Source: Rathayibacter agropyri
GTDB taxonomy: Bacteria; Actinomycetota; Actinomycetes; Actinomycetales; Microbacteriaceae
DNA length: 64,000 nucleotides
Assembly (NCBI RefSeq): GCF_013249015.1
Contig: NZ_JABRPL010000003.1
Coordinates: forward strand, 306,467 to 370,466
Reading direction: 5' to 3'
Position 1 is the first letter of the stretch. Each line of letters opens with the position of its first letter. The notes below the pieces were generated by a model. It worked only from the letters and a program-made list of their open reading frames with translations, had not been told where the DNA came from and searched no databases. This document shows positions 24,582 through 32,977 of the stretch, one piece after another. Position numbers and translations under genes: made by a program.

Positions 24582-25099
24582 GACCCCCCGGTCAAGTTCT
24601 GTATGTCAGTCACGTTCTGCGCGATGTCAGTCACGTTCTGCGCGGTGAACTAAGCTTGCCCGAGCCTAGTCGCGCTCATGATGATGCGCAACCGGCATCG
24701 AAAGCTCGCGCAATGCTCGTGAGCAATCAGGTTGGCGGCGAAGAGGCACTGCGTATCCGTTCTTCGCGCAGCCCACGCGCTCATATGCTGATTCCGCGTT
24801 CAGCGAGTTGAGAGCGTTAATGGATTTTTGTCGATCGGACCGAGGCTGCGTCTGCTGCGAGAGCGCTACTGATCGTGGTCACGGAGTGAGCCCGGCAGGA
24901 ATCCCGCCTGGATCCTCAGTGCTGTGCGACATCGATCACCTGCACGTGTGATTCTGATTGCCTCGCTCAGGTCCTGGGAAGCAGCGCGGAGGAGGTGCAT
25001 GGTCGTATCGCTCTCGCAATCGAGCTAGGCCTTGGCCGCGGAGTCGACAGCGCACGATACTGTGAGTATTTTCACCCCCCGAACTACAAGGAGATGCAC
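24582..25099. other. Divergent intergenic region (about 520 bp)
   Basis: This lies between the minus-strand nucleoside operon and the plus-strand DUF808 gene. Apart from the 21-bp tandem repeats there is no convincing gene; open frames here are short and have non-coding character. Composition is closer to 60% GC than to 70%. Confidence 0.5.
24603..24644. repeat. Two exact 21-bp tandem repeats upstream of the nucleoside operon
   Basis: Units 24603-24623 and 24624-24644 are identical and carry GTCAGTCACGTTCTGC. They sit 21-63 bases before the first start codon of the operon. A 21-bp spacing equals two helical turns, which fits a pair of regulator sites on one face of the DNA. Confidence 0.85.
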
Positions 25100-25990
25100 A
25101 TGTCGGTCGGCCTGCTGGCGGTTGTCGATGACATCCTCACCGCTGCCCTGAAGGCGAGCGCCAAGACGGCGGGTGTCGTGATCGATGACGCGGCGGTGAC
25201 TCCGCAGTATGTGCAGGGACTCACGCCCGCGCGGGAGCTGCCGGTGGTGTGGCGGATTGCGCTCGGGAGCCTGTTCAACAAGTTCATCATCATTATTCCG
25301 CTGGCGCTGCTGCTCTCGGCGTTCGCGCCCTGGGTGCTGCCGTACTTGCTGATCCTCGGCGGCGGCTTCCTCTGCTTCGAGGGAGCGGAGAAAGTGCTGG
25401 AGTGGTTCGGCGTGCAGCACGCGGCGGGTGAGACTCAGGCGCGCGACGAGAAGAAGCTCGTCTTCGGCGCCATCCGCACCGACCTGATCCTGAGCACCGA
25501 GATCATGCTCATCGCGCTCGACGGCCTCGACCCCGACTTCGGCGTCGGTCCGACGCTCGGCGCGCTGGCTCTCGTCGGGTTGGGGATGACCCTGCTCGTG
25601 TACGGCGCGGTCGCCCTGCTGGTCAAGATCGATGACGTGGGCCTGGGGATGATGAAGAACGCGGCCCGGGGCGTGCGGCGCGCGGGAGCGAGGATCGTTG
25701 CGTCGATGCCCGCCGTCTTCCGTGCGATCAGTATCGTCGGCACGCTCGCCATGCTGTGGGTCGGTGGCCACCTCGTCGTCGCGAACCTGGCCGAGACGTT
25801 CTGGCATGCGCCCTCCGACCTGGTTCACGCCGTCACGCACGCCGTCGAGACGGCCGGGCCGGTCGTCGTCTGGCTCGCGGATACGGCTGTCTCGATGGTG
25901 TTCGGCCTTGTGCTGGGGCTGGTCATCGCCGCCGTGGTGCTGGGCGTCTCGCGCCTCCTCCAGCGCGATACGGCGGCCGCCACGCACTGA
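25100..25990 (+). CDS. DUF808 (YedI-type) inner-membrane protein
   Basis: About 296 residues from ATG 25100, with AAGGAG six bases upstream. It opens with the family signature of a small N-terminal helix (MSVGLLAVVDDILTAALKAS, then VIDDAAVTPQYVQGL). About seven hydrophobic spans follow. The charged loop GAEKVLEWFGVQHAAGETQA between early spans, and EKKLVFGAIRTDLILSTEI, are typical of DUF808. The function is unknown; it is thought to be an integral membrane protein of the cell envelope. A family-A palindrome follows the stop. Confidence 0.88.
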   Translation: MSVGLLAVVDDILTAALKASAKTAGVVIDDAAVTPQYVQGLTPARELPVVWRIALGSLFNKFIIIIPLALLLSAFAPWVLPYLLILGGGFLCFEGAEKVLEWFGVQHAAGETQARDEKKLVFGAIRTDLILSTEIMLIALDGLDPDFGVGPTLGALALVGLGMTLLVYGAVALLVKIDDVGLGMMKNAARGVRRAGARIVASMPAVFRAISIVGTLAMLWVGGHLVVANLAETFWHAPSDLVHAVTHAVETAGPVVVWLADTAVSMVFGLVLGLVIAAVVLGVSRLLQRDTAAATH

Positions 25991-26007
25991 CGCCCGGCGT
26001 GCGCTCG

Positions 26008-26059
26008 AGTGTCCAAAAGTTGTCGCACTCGCGGTCGAGTGCGACAACTTTTGGACACT
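26008..26059. repeat. Palindrome family A, copy 2
   Basis: 24-bp perfect arms and a four-base loop, between convergent genes, where it can act as a bidirectional terminator. Confidence 0.95.
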
Positions 26060-26097
26060 GGGCGTGGGGGGTGCGCGCGAAGGGCCGCCCCCGCGCC

Positions 26098-26997
26098 TCA
26101 GGGCCGGTGTGTCGACTCCGGGAACGCCTCGGGCTCGCACTGGATCGTCGCGTGCTCGATGCCGTGGCGGTCGCGGAGGACGGCGAGCACCCGCCCGAGC
26201 GCCGTGCGGTAGTCAGCGTCCGGAGCGACCACCACGTGGCCGCTCGCGCTCTCCATGCCGGAGGTGATCGTCCAGACGTGCAGATCGTGTAGCGCCAGCA
26301 CGCCCGGCACGGCGCAGACATCGCGTTCTAACGCGTCGAGGTCCACGTGCGCGGGCGCCGACTCCATCAGGATTCCGAGTGCCTGCCGTGTCAGCGACCA
26401 GGTGCGCGGCAGGATCAGCAGCCCAATCAGCACGCCCACGATCGGATCGACCCAGGCCCAGCCAGTGCTGAGCAGCACGATCCCGGCGACGATCACACCC
26501 ACCGAGCCGAGCGCATCCCCGAGCACCTCGAGCGAGGCTCCGCGGAGGGTGATGCTCTCTTTCGCGCCGACCGAGAGCAGGCGCAGACTCAGCAGGTTCA
26601 CGGCCAGTCCGACGACGGCGGTGATCAGGAGGGGACCACCTGGCACCGCGGGCGGCTCGGCGAAGCGCCGCACCGCCTCCACGATCACGAAGCCGGCGAC
26701 GGCGAACAGCAGCAGGCCGTTCGCGAGGGCGGCGAGCACTTCAAGGCGGTAGGAGCCGTAGGTGCGCCCCTTCGTGGCGGGACGTGCAGCGAGGGTGATC
26801 GCCGCGAGCGACATCCCGAGCGCGAGGACGTCGGTGCCCATGTGTGCGGCGTCCGAGAGCAGCGCGAGCGAGCCTGTCGACACTCCGACGGCGAACTCGA
26901 CCACCATGAACGCCGCGGTCAGCAGGAAGGCGGCGACCAGCGGACGCCGGTGCCGCGCGGCAGCGGACCCGGCCGCACCGCCGTGCGAGTGGCCCAT
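26098..26997 (-). CDS. Cation diffusion facilitator metal exporter (CzcD/ZitB type)
   Basis: About 299 residues from ATG 26997 (MGHSHGGAAG, with a metal-binding histidine tail); two further in-frame starts lie upstream but inside the operator. There are six spans. The transport-site motifs are HxxxD-type: LLSDAAHMGTDVLALG in span 2 and GDALGSVGV in span 5. The cytoplasmic C-terminal domain (VCAVPGVLALHDLHVWTITS) is the ferredoxin-like dimer domain. Zinc, cobalt or cadmium efflux is likely. A symmetrical element upstream suggests control by an ArsR/SmtB repressor. Confidence 0.92.
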   Translation of the reverse strand: MGHSHGGAAGSAAARHRRPLVAAFLLTAAFMVVEFAVGVSTGSLALLSDAAHMGTDVLALGMSLAAITLAARPATKGRTYGSYRLEVLAALANGLLLFAVAGFVIVEAVRRFAEPPAVPGGPLLITAVVGLAVNLLSLRLLSVGAKESITLRGASLEVLGDALGSVGVIVAGIVLLSTGWAWVDPIVGVLIGLLILPRTWSLTRQALGILMESAPAHVDLDALERDVCAVPGVLALHDLHVWTITSGMESASGHVVVAPDADYRTALGRVLAVLRDRHGIEHATIQCEPEAFPESTHRP

Positions 26998-27017
26998 TAG
27001 CTCTGCGCATCCCTGTT

Positions 27018-27039
27018 CATATGCGTAGTCTTGCATATG
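27018..27039. promoter_or_regulatory. ArsR/SmtB-like operator of the CDF gene
   Basis: CATATGC and GCATATG face each other across eight bases, 21 bases before the chosen start. Sites of this ATAT-rich inverted type are bound by metal-sensing ArsR/SmtB repressors. Confidence 0.5.
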
Positions 27040-27098
27040 TCTCGCCGACACGCCGCCCCGCCCTGCGCACTGCGGTCGCGAGGTCCCGTCGGCTCAGC

Positions 27099-29195
27099 TC
27101 AGCTCAGCAGCGGATCCAGCGCGCGTCCGAGGTAGGGCGCGAGTGTGCGCGCATACGTCTCGGTGAGGTGTCCGAGATCGCGATACACCTTCACCCCACC
27201 GATGACCAGCGGGCAGCCGTCGTCGTCGCAGAACCAGCGGGTCATGTCGGCGGCGGCGGCGCCTGGCCAGCCCTCGGCGGCGGCGGCCATCAACTCGCGG
27301 TCGGCGAACGCCTCGTCCAGCGGGATCCGGCAATCCTCGGCGGTTGCCGGCCCTTCGGCGCAGGCGAGTAGCGAGAGGGACGGCAGGACGGGATTGTCGC
27401 GAATCGCGACGACCGTGGATCCGCGGGCGATCAGCGGCGCCCACGATTCGCGGAAACCGTCGATCGCCGCCTGCTCGTCTGGCGTGCCCGAGGCATCGAC
27501 GAACACCGACTTCTTCGCCGAGTAGGCCGTGACCATCAGGTCGTACGGTTCCTGCTCGGCCAATGCCTTCTGGAGTGACTCGTTCCAGGTGGCGCAGGAG
27601 CGGCGGGAGGCGGAGGAGTCGTCGCGGCGCTCGGCCGTTGAGAAGACGCAGCCGGTCTTGTAGTAGGTGTGCAGGTCCCAGCCCCGTTCCTCGGCGACGA
27701 TGCGCAGCGCCGGGAAGAAGGAGGCGGCATGGGAGTTGCCGATCAGGAGGACGCGGCGTCCGGTCGGGTCGCCGAAGCGGCACTCCTTGAGCTCGATGCC
27801 CGAGTTACCGGTGCTGCACTCGTCGGTGTTGAGGGCCGAGCCGTCCTCGGAGGCATCGACGGCGGGGACGCTCGTGGTCCACGAGCGCGTCGCGGCACAG
27901 GCCTCGGCGTTCTCGAGGGCAGCGGCGCCGACACAGCCCTGCGTCGAGACGGGGAGTTCGTGCGCGCGGGAGAGGTCGGCGCCAATAGCGGCAGTGGTGC
28001 CCGTGAGGGCGGCGACTCCGACGAGAGCGGCGACACTCAGCAGGGCTGCCGGAGCGAGCGTGCGGTGTCGCTGAGGACGGTCGGCAGGTGCGCGGCGGTG
28101 CAGCGGATCCTCGACGAAGGTCTTCGAGAGCAGGGCGAGCAGGACCGCGGCGGCGATGATCCCGAGGCCGGCGAGGGCACCCGGATCCTCGCCCGTACTC
28201 TCGCGCCAGAAGACGAGGATCGGCCAGTGCCAGAGGTACAGGCCGTAGCTGATGCCGCCCAGCCAGACGAGCGGGCGCAGGGCGAGCAGGCGAGCGACTC
28301 CGTACGTCGGGGCCGGGCCGGAGCCCGCCACGAGCACCAGTACCGCCGAGAGCGTCGGCCAGAGCGCTGCCGCGCCGGGGAACGCGGTCGAGACCTGCAA
28401 GACGACACCGCAGGTGACGACTCCGATCAGCCCGAGCCAGCCGGCGATCACTCGCAGGGCGGTCGGCAGCGTGCGGCCGGGCAGCACGAGCGCGGCGAGC
28501 GAGCCGAGGCCGAACTCCCACGAGCGGGCGAGGGTGCTGTAGTAGGCGGTCGGCTGATCGATGCCGACCCGCACCACCGAGAACGCAAACGAGAGGGCGG
28601 TGAGTGCCGCGATGAGGACCAGGAGGATCCGCAGCGCGTGAGCGCGACGCCGCACAAGCACGGCAAGGAGGAGGGCGATCAGGGCCATCCCGAGCCAGAT
28701 CACGTAGAACTGCCCCTGCACCGACATCGCCCAAAAGTTCTGCACGGGCGAGTGGAAGTCGTCCTGCGCGAGGTAGTCGACCCCGGCCCTAGCGAGCGCG
28801 ATGTTCTCGACGTAGAAGGTCGAGGCGAGCACTTCGGTGAAGGTTTGCAGCAGCTGCGAGGGGCGCAGGAGTACCGGGGCCAGCGCGGCGACCGCGACCA
28901 GCACCACCGCGGCGGCGGGGAACAGGCGCGAGGCGAGCCGCGAGATAAACGCGATCGGGCGTACACGGCCGTAGCGGCGAATGTGGCCGACGAGGGTGAT
29001 CGTGGTGAGGAAGCCGGCGACGACGAAGAAGACGTCGACGCCTCCGGAGACGCGCCCGAGCCAGATGTGGAAGGTCGCGACCAGGAGTGAGGCGACTGCG
29101 CGCAGTCCCTCGATCTCGGGGCGGTAGCCGGTCGCATCGGCCTTGCGCACCAGCGTGGGCCGACTGGTGACGGGCGCTGCGGAGGGAGCGGGCAC
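27099..29195 (-). CDS. OafA/YrhL-type acyltransferase with SGNH domain
   Basis: About 698 residues from GTG 29195, which has AAGGAA nine bases upstream; the open frame extends further but reads as non-coding. The N-terminal 370 residues are an acyltransferase-3 domain of about ten spans: YRPEIEGLRAVASLLVATFH with the catalytic His, GGVDVFFVVAGFL, and GGISYGLYLWHWPIL. The extracytoplasmic C-terminal part is an SGNH-like esterase domain (GRRVLLIGNSHAASFFPALR; the end block is GVKVYRDLGHLTETYA with His). Such proteins O-acetylate cell-wall polymers or exported glycans. Confidence 0.9.
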   Translation of the reverse strand: MPAPSAAPVTSRPTLVRKADATGYRPEIEGLRAVASLLVATFHIWLGRVSGGVDVFFVVAGFLTTITLVGHIRRYGRVRPIAFISRLASRLFPAAAVVLVAVAALAPVLLRPSQLLQTFTEVLASTFYVENIALARAGVDYLAQDDFHSPVQNFWAMSVQGQFYVIWLGMALIALLLAVLVRRRAHALRILLVLIAALTALSFAFSVVRVGIDQPTAYYSTLARSWEFGLGSLAALVLPGRTLPTALRVIAGWLGLIGVVTCGVVLQVSTAFPGAAALWPTLSAVLVLVAGSGPAPTYGVARLLALRPLVWLGGISYGLYLWHWPILVFWRESTGEDPGALAGLGIIAAAVLLALLSKTFVEDPLHRRAPADRPQRHRTLAPAALLSVAALVGVAALTGTTAAIGADLSRAHELPVSTQGCVGAAALENAEACAATRSWTTSVPAVDASEDGSALNTDECSTGNSGIELKECRFGDPTGRRVLLIGNSHAASFFPALRIVAEERGWDLHTYYKTGCVFSTAERRDDSSASRRSCATWNESLQKALAEQEPYDLMVTAYSAKKSVFVDASGTPDEQAAIDGFRESWAPLIARGSTVVAIRDNPVLPSLSLLACAEGPATAEDCRIPLDEAFADRELMAAAAEGWPGAAAADMTRWFCDDDGCPLVIGGVKVYRDLGHLTETYARTLAPYLGRALDPLLS

Positions 29196-29619
29196 GGCGC
29201 TGAGTTCCTTATCTCGGGGACGGGATCGAGCTCCCGGCGGAGGAGCCCGGCCGACCGCCGGAGTCCAGGATCGCGCGCTCGTGCTCCGAGGGGAAGACCG
29301 ACTGTCGTATTTTCCGCCCCCAATTGGGGGTTTCAGTAGCGGCTTGTGTCCCGTCTCTCTGCGCCTGGTTCTGTGCCTGCGTGCGCGCCTCGCGCGATCC
29401 AGCACGGTGCGGCACTCAGGCGCGAATGCCGTGTTCCTTGAGGAGGAGAGGCCCGAAAAGCAGTGCCTGAGGTGAGAGGGAGCCGGGCTGGCGCGAAATG
29501 ATCGGCGCGCATTGACGGGGTCAAGAGAGGTAAGGCTATGCTTACCCGCGCTGTGCACCGGCTCCTCTGCCGAACGCTCACAGCACACGCGCCAGCACGC
29601 CGACCACTCCGGGAGATCT
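29196..29619. other. Divergent intergenic region with regulatory symmetry
   Basis: Between the acyltransferase and the siderophore operon. It holds a self-complementary CCCCCAATTGGGGG at 29317-29330 and the iron-box candidate at 29529-29546. No gene is seen. Confidence 0.5.
29529..29546. promoter_or_regulatory. DtxR/IdeR-like iron box
   Basis: GGTAAG-gctatg-CTTACC, an inverted repeat resembling the DtxR/IdeR consensus core, 73 bases before the start of the siderophore-binding lipoprotein. Repression by iron is the expected consequence. Confidence 0.5.
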
Positions 29620-30672
29620 ATGTCCACGTCTCGACGACGCCCCGCCGCCCTCGTCCTCGCCGCTCTGACCCTCGTGGCCCTCACCGGCTGTGGCGCCTCC
29701 GAGGCGGTCGCGCCCGCGAGCACGGCCGCAGTCGGCGAGGGCACCACGAGCTACCCGGTGACCCTCGACAACTGCGGCGTGCAGACCACCGTCTCGGCGC
29801 CTCCGCAGCGGGTGGTGTCGCTCGATCAGGACTCGACCGAGATCCTGCTCTCCCTCGGCCTCGAGGACCGGATGGTCGGCACCGCCTCCTGGACCGACCC
29901 CGTGCTCGAAACCCTCGCTGCCGCCAACGAGAAGGTGCCCCGGCTGTCCGACAACGCGCCCACCTACGAGGTGCTGCTGAACGCGAATCCCGACTTCGTC
30001 ACCGCCTCCTTCGGCCGGCACTACTCAGCGGAGGGAGTCGCCTCGCGCGACCGGCTCGCCGAGACGGGCATCGGCTCCTACCTCGCACCCACCGACTGCG
30101 ACAACGGAGCAAGCGTCAACGGCGGTACCGGCACGCGCACGGTCCCGCTCACGGTCGACGTGCTCTACCAGGAGATCCACGAGCTGGCCACGATCTTCGA
30201 CGTGCAGGAGCGCGGCGATGCGCTCATCGCGCAACTGAAAACCCGGGCGGCGGCCGCGACGGAGGGCGTCGACTTCCACGGACACTCGGTCGCGTTCTGG
30301 TTCGCCGACACCAAGGTTCCCTACATGGCGGGCGGCTACAATTTCGCCTCAATGCTGGCCACCATGACAGGCATGACGAACGTCTACTCCGACCGCACCG
30401 CCGACTGGGCCGCGGAGGGCTGGGAAAACCTCGTCGCGGCCGATCCGGACATCCTGGTGCTGGGGGACTTGCAGCGCGACCGGTTCCCCGGCGATCGCCT
30501 CGCCGACAAGACCGCCTTCCTGGAGAGCGACCCGCTCACGAGCACGCTTCCCGCGGTGCGCGACAAGCGCTACATCGCCTTGCACGGCGCCGAGCTGAAC
30601 CCCTCCATCCGCTTTGTTGATGCCCTCGACAAGATCAAGGCGTGGTGGGACTCGAACGGGGCGGCGCTCTGA
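29620..30672 (+). CDS. Iron-siderophore ABC importer, binding lipoprotein
   Basis: 350 residues from ATG 29620 behind GGGAG. The lipoprotein signal ends in the lipobox LTGC (VALTGCGASEA). The mature part has the FecB/FepB pattern: PPQRVVSLDQDSTEILLSLG, NPDFVTASFG and WENLVAADPDILVLGDLQRD. The class-III binding-protein fold, with a rigid helix between lobes, is expected. It feeds the permease and ATPase encoded directly downstream. The permease start lies inside its last ten codons. Confidence 0.92.
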   Translation: MSTSRRRPAALVLAALTLVALTGCGASEAVAPASTAAVGEGTTSYPVTLDNCGVQTTVSAPPQRVVSLDQDSTEILLSLGLEDRMVGTASWTDPVLETLAAANEKVPRLSDNAPTYEVLLNANPDFVTASFGRHYSAEGVASRDRLAETGIGSYLAPTDCDNGASVNGGTGTRTVPLTVDVLYQEIHELATIFDVQERGDALIAQLKTRAAAATEGVDFHGHSVAFWFADTKVPYMAGGYNFASMLATMTGMTNVYSDRTADWAAEGWENLVAADPDILVLGDLQRDRFPGDRLADKTAFLESDPLTSTLPAVRDKRYIALHGAELNPSIRFVDALDKIKAWWDSNGAAL

Positions 30673-31721
30673 CCGCCGCGGCTCTCGAGCGGGAGCTGCG
30701 CCGGCCGCAGCGGGGAGTGGTTGCGGCGGCTCTCGTCGTCGGCGGCCTCCTTGCGCTCGCCCTCTCGGTCGGAGTCGCGGTGACCCTCGGTCCGGCGGAC
30801 GTCTCGCTCGTGAATGTGCGCGACATCCTGCTGAACCACCTCGGGCTCGCGGACATCCCCGTCCGCACCGCCGAGGACGCTATCGTCTGGCAGGAGCGCC
30901 TACCGCGCGCGCTCGTGGCTGCCTCCTGCGGCGCGGGACTTGGTGTGTGCGGCGTGATCCTGCAGTCGCTGCTGCGCAATCCGCTCGCCGACCCGTTCGT
31001 GCTTGGCGTCTCCTCCGGGGCGTCGACGGGCGCCGTCGTCGTGGGTGTGCTGGGGGTCGGCGGCGGCGCGATCGGCCTCTCCGGAGGCGCCTTCGTCGGC
31101 GCGCTCGTCGCGTTCGGCTTCGTCCTGCTGCTCACGCGGTTCTCGTCTGGCGGCACGTCGGGAGTGATTCTGGCCGGAGTGGCGAGCACACAGCTGTTCT
31201 CGGCGCTGACCTCGCTGATCGTCTTCGCGCTCGCCGACTCGGACGAGACGCGCGGAGTGATGTTCTGGCTGCTCGGCTCGCTGGAGGCGATGCGCTGGGA
31301 CGACGTGGCGCTGAGCGGCTCCGTCGTGCTGGTCGGATCGCTGGTGTGTCTCGCCTGCGCGCGCACCCTCGACGCGTTCGCGTTCGGCGAGGACGTCGCC
31401 GCCTCCCTCGGGGTGCATGTGGGGCGCACGCGGCTCCTGCTGCTCGTCGTGACGGCGCTGCTGACGGCGACCCTGGTCAGCATCGCGGGCGCGATCGGCT
31501 TCGTGGGGCTGGTGCTGCCGCACGCGGCGCGGCTCGTGTTCGGGCAGCGGCACTCCCGGGTGATCCCGGCGACCATCCTGCTCGGCGCGGTCTTCATGGT
31601 GTGGGTCGATGCGGGATCGCGGGTCGTCTTCGCGCCGACGCCGCTCCCGGTCGGGGTTGGCACGGCACTCGTTGGCGTGCCGGTATTCATGCTGCTGCTG
31701 CTGCGCCGGGGGCGCTCGTGA
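30642..31721 (+). CDS. Iron-siderophore ABC importer, FecCD permease
   Basis: 359 residues from GTG 30642, overlapping the upstream gene by 31 bases. About ten spans are seen, with the family landmarks WQERLPRALVAASCGAGLGV, LLRNPLADPFVLGVSSGAS, GAIGFVGLVLPHAARLVFG and the ATPase-contacting region near it. A single permease gene implies a homodimeric channel. Its stop overlaps the GTG of the ATPase. Confidence 0.92.
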   Translation: MVGLERGGALTAAALERELRRPQRGVVAAALVVGGLLALALSVGVAVTLGPADVSLVNVRDILLNHLGLADIPVRTAEDAIVWQERLPRALVAASCGAGLGVCGVILQSLLRNPLADPFVLGVSSGASTGAVVVGVLGVGGGAIGLSGGAFVGALVAFGFVLLLTRFSSGGTSGVILAGVASTQLFSALTSLIVFALADSDETRGVMFWLLGSLEAMRWDDVALSGSVVLVGSLVCLACARTLDAFAFGEDVAASLGVHVGRTRLLLLVVTALLTATLVSIAGAIGFVGLVLPHAARLVFGQRHSRVIPATILLGAVFMVWVDAGSRVVFAPTPLPVGVGTALVGVPVFMLLLLRRGRS

Positions 31722-32503
31722 CGCTCGAGGCCGATCGCGTCGCATGGCGGCGGGGCGGGCGGCTCGTCATCGACGGCGTCACCCTCCGCCCGCGGCCCGG
31801 ATCGACGGTCGGCCTGCTCGGGCCGAACGGCTCCGGCAAGTCGTCGCTCCTGCGGCTGCTTCAGGGGGTTGCCGCGCCGGATACGGGAGTGGTCACCCTC
31901 GACGGCACGGTGCTCTCGACCCTGCGCCGGCGCGAGGTCGCGCGAGCGGTCGCAACGGTCACGCAGCAGGCCGAGACGGAGGCGGACCTTCCCGTGCGCG
32001 ACGTCGTGCGGCTCGGACGCACCCCGCACCGCTCCCTCCTGGGCGGCGATTCCGCCGAGGATCTCCGCGCCATCGATCGTGCGCTGGAGCATGTCGGCTT
32101 GCTGGCGAAGGCCGACCACCTCTGGCGCACCCTCTCGGGCGGCGAACGTCAGCGCGCGCACATCGCCCGTGCCCTCGCTCAGGAGCCGCGCGAGCTGCTG
32201 CTGGACGAGCCGACGAACCACCTCGACATCCGCCACCAGCTCGAGCTGCTCGCCCTGGTGCGGGAACTGCCCGTCACCACGATCGTGGCGCTGCACGACC
32301 TGAACCTCGCCGCGCTCTTCTGCGACGACCTGCTGGTGCTGCGGGAAGGACGTGTCGTCGCGGGCGGGACGCCGGAGCAGGTCCTGACTCCGGCGCTGAT
32401 CGCGGACGTCTACGGGGTGCGCGCCCGGGTGATCCTCGACGCGGGACGTCCGCACGTCCTCTTCGACGCCCTCGATGCCGCGAGGGCTGAGACGCCGTAC
32501 TGA
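31718..32503 (+). CDS. Iron-siderophore ABC importer, ATPase
   Basis: 261 residues from GTG 31718. Walker A is GPNGSGKSS, the Q loop VTQQAE, the signature LSGGERQRAHIARALAQE, Walker B ELLLDEPTNHLDI, and the H loop ALHD. It is a FecE/FhuC-type ATPase for siderophore uptake. It completes a three-gene operon likely to be iron-repressed. Confidence 0.93.
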   Translation: MTLEADRVAWRRGGRLVIDGVTLRPRPGSTVGLLGPNGSGKSSLLRLLQGVAAPDTGVVTLDGTVLSTLRRREVARAVATVTQQAETEADLPVRDVVRLGRTPHRSLLGGDSAEDLRAIDRALEHVGLLAKADHLWRTLSGGERQRAHIARALAQEPRELLLDEPTNHLDIRHQLELLALVRELPVTTIVALHDLNLAALFCDDLLVLREGRVVAGGTPEQVLTPALIADVYGVRARVILDAGRPHVLFDALDAARAETPY

Positions 32504-32653
32504 CAGACGATCGTCGATCAGTCAATGCCCTCGTCCTCCACGGCGGGGTCGATCTACGGTCGATATACCGGCTTCGCGACCTCACAGGTTCTCGCGTTCG
32601 AGGGACTCTCGTGGAGAGGGTCGACGACCCGCCGGACGAGGAGGGGAGTCGAG

Positions 32654-32839
32654 ATGTCGAGAGACGATGTAGCGCCGGGACGGTTCGCCCGGTTCGTGAA
32701 GTGGGTGCACAAGGCCGACGGCTGGGAGCCCCAGTACCTCCGCGGCCGCGTCGTTGCGAAGAAGGACGGCGAGTGGATCGTCGCGGTCGACGGCGAGGAG
32801 CGCCGGATCGTGAAGAAGGAGTGGAGCGTCTACCGCTGA
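32654..32839 (+). CDS. Small basic hypothetical protein (61 aa)
   Basis: 61 residues from ATG 32654, with GAGGGGAG upstream. The sequence (MSRDDVAPGRFARFVKWVHK, then EWIVAVDGEERRIVKKEWSV) is compact, charged and beta-rich, like an SH3-type small fold. I do not recognise the family. Confidence 0.65.
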   Translation: MSRDDVAPGRFARFVKWVHKADGWEPQYLRGRVVAKKDGEWIVAVDGEERRIVKKEWSVYR

Positions 32840-32889
32840 GTCCGGCCCGCTGAGTCCGCCCGCTGAGTCCGGCCGCTGAGTCCGGCCGC
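32837..32889 (+). repeat. Four tandem copies of a 13-14 bp unit
   Basis: TGAGTCCGGCCGC and close variants, repeated four times directly after the 61-residue gene, the first copy including its stop codon. It probably arose by slippage. Confidence 0.9.
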
Positions 32890-32898
32890 GAGAAGCCA

Positions 32899-32933
32899 CA
32901 AGTTGTCGCAGTGGGCACCGAGTGCGACAACTT
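32899..32933. repeat. Palindrome family A, copy 3 (degenerate)
   Basis: The core AAGTTGTCGCA pairs with TGCGACAACTT. The inner arms have decayed. It lies between convergent genes. Confidence 0.75.
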
Positions 32934-32977
32934 TCGGACACTCGCGGCAGCGCGTTGCCGGGTCGGCCCGCGTCGGC

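Noticed and set aside
24545-24811. An 88-codon plus-strand frame upstream of the DUF808 gene
   Set aside because: It spans the 21-bp tandem repeats, has no ribosome site and no structural pattern.
25025-26140. A 371-codon minus-strand frame opposite the DUF808 gene
   Set aside because: It lies antisense to clear membrane-protein coding sequence and is rich in R, D and H.
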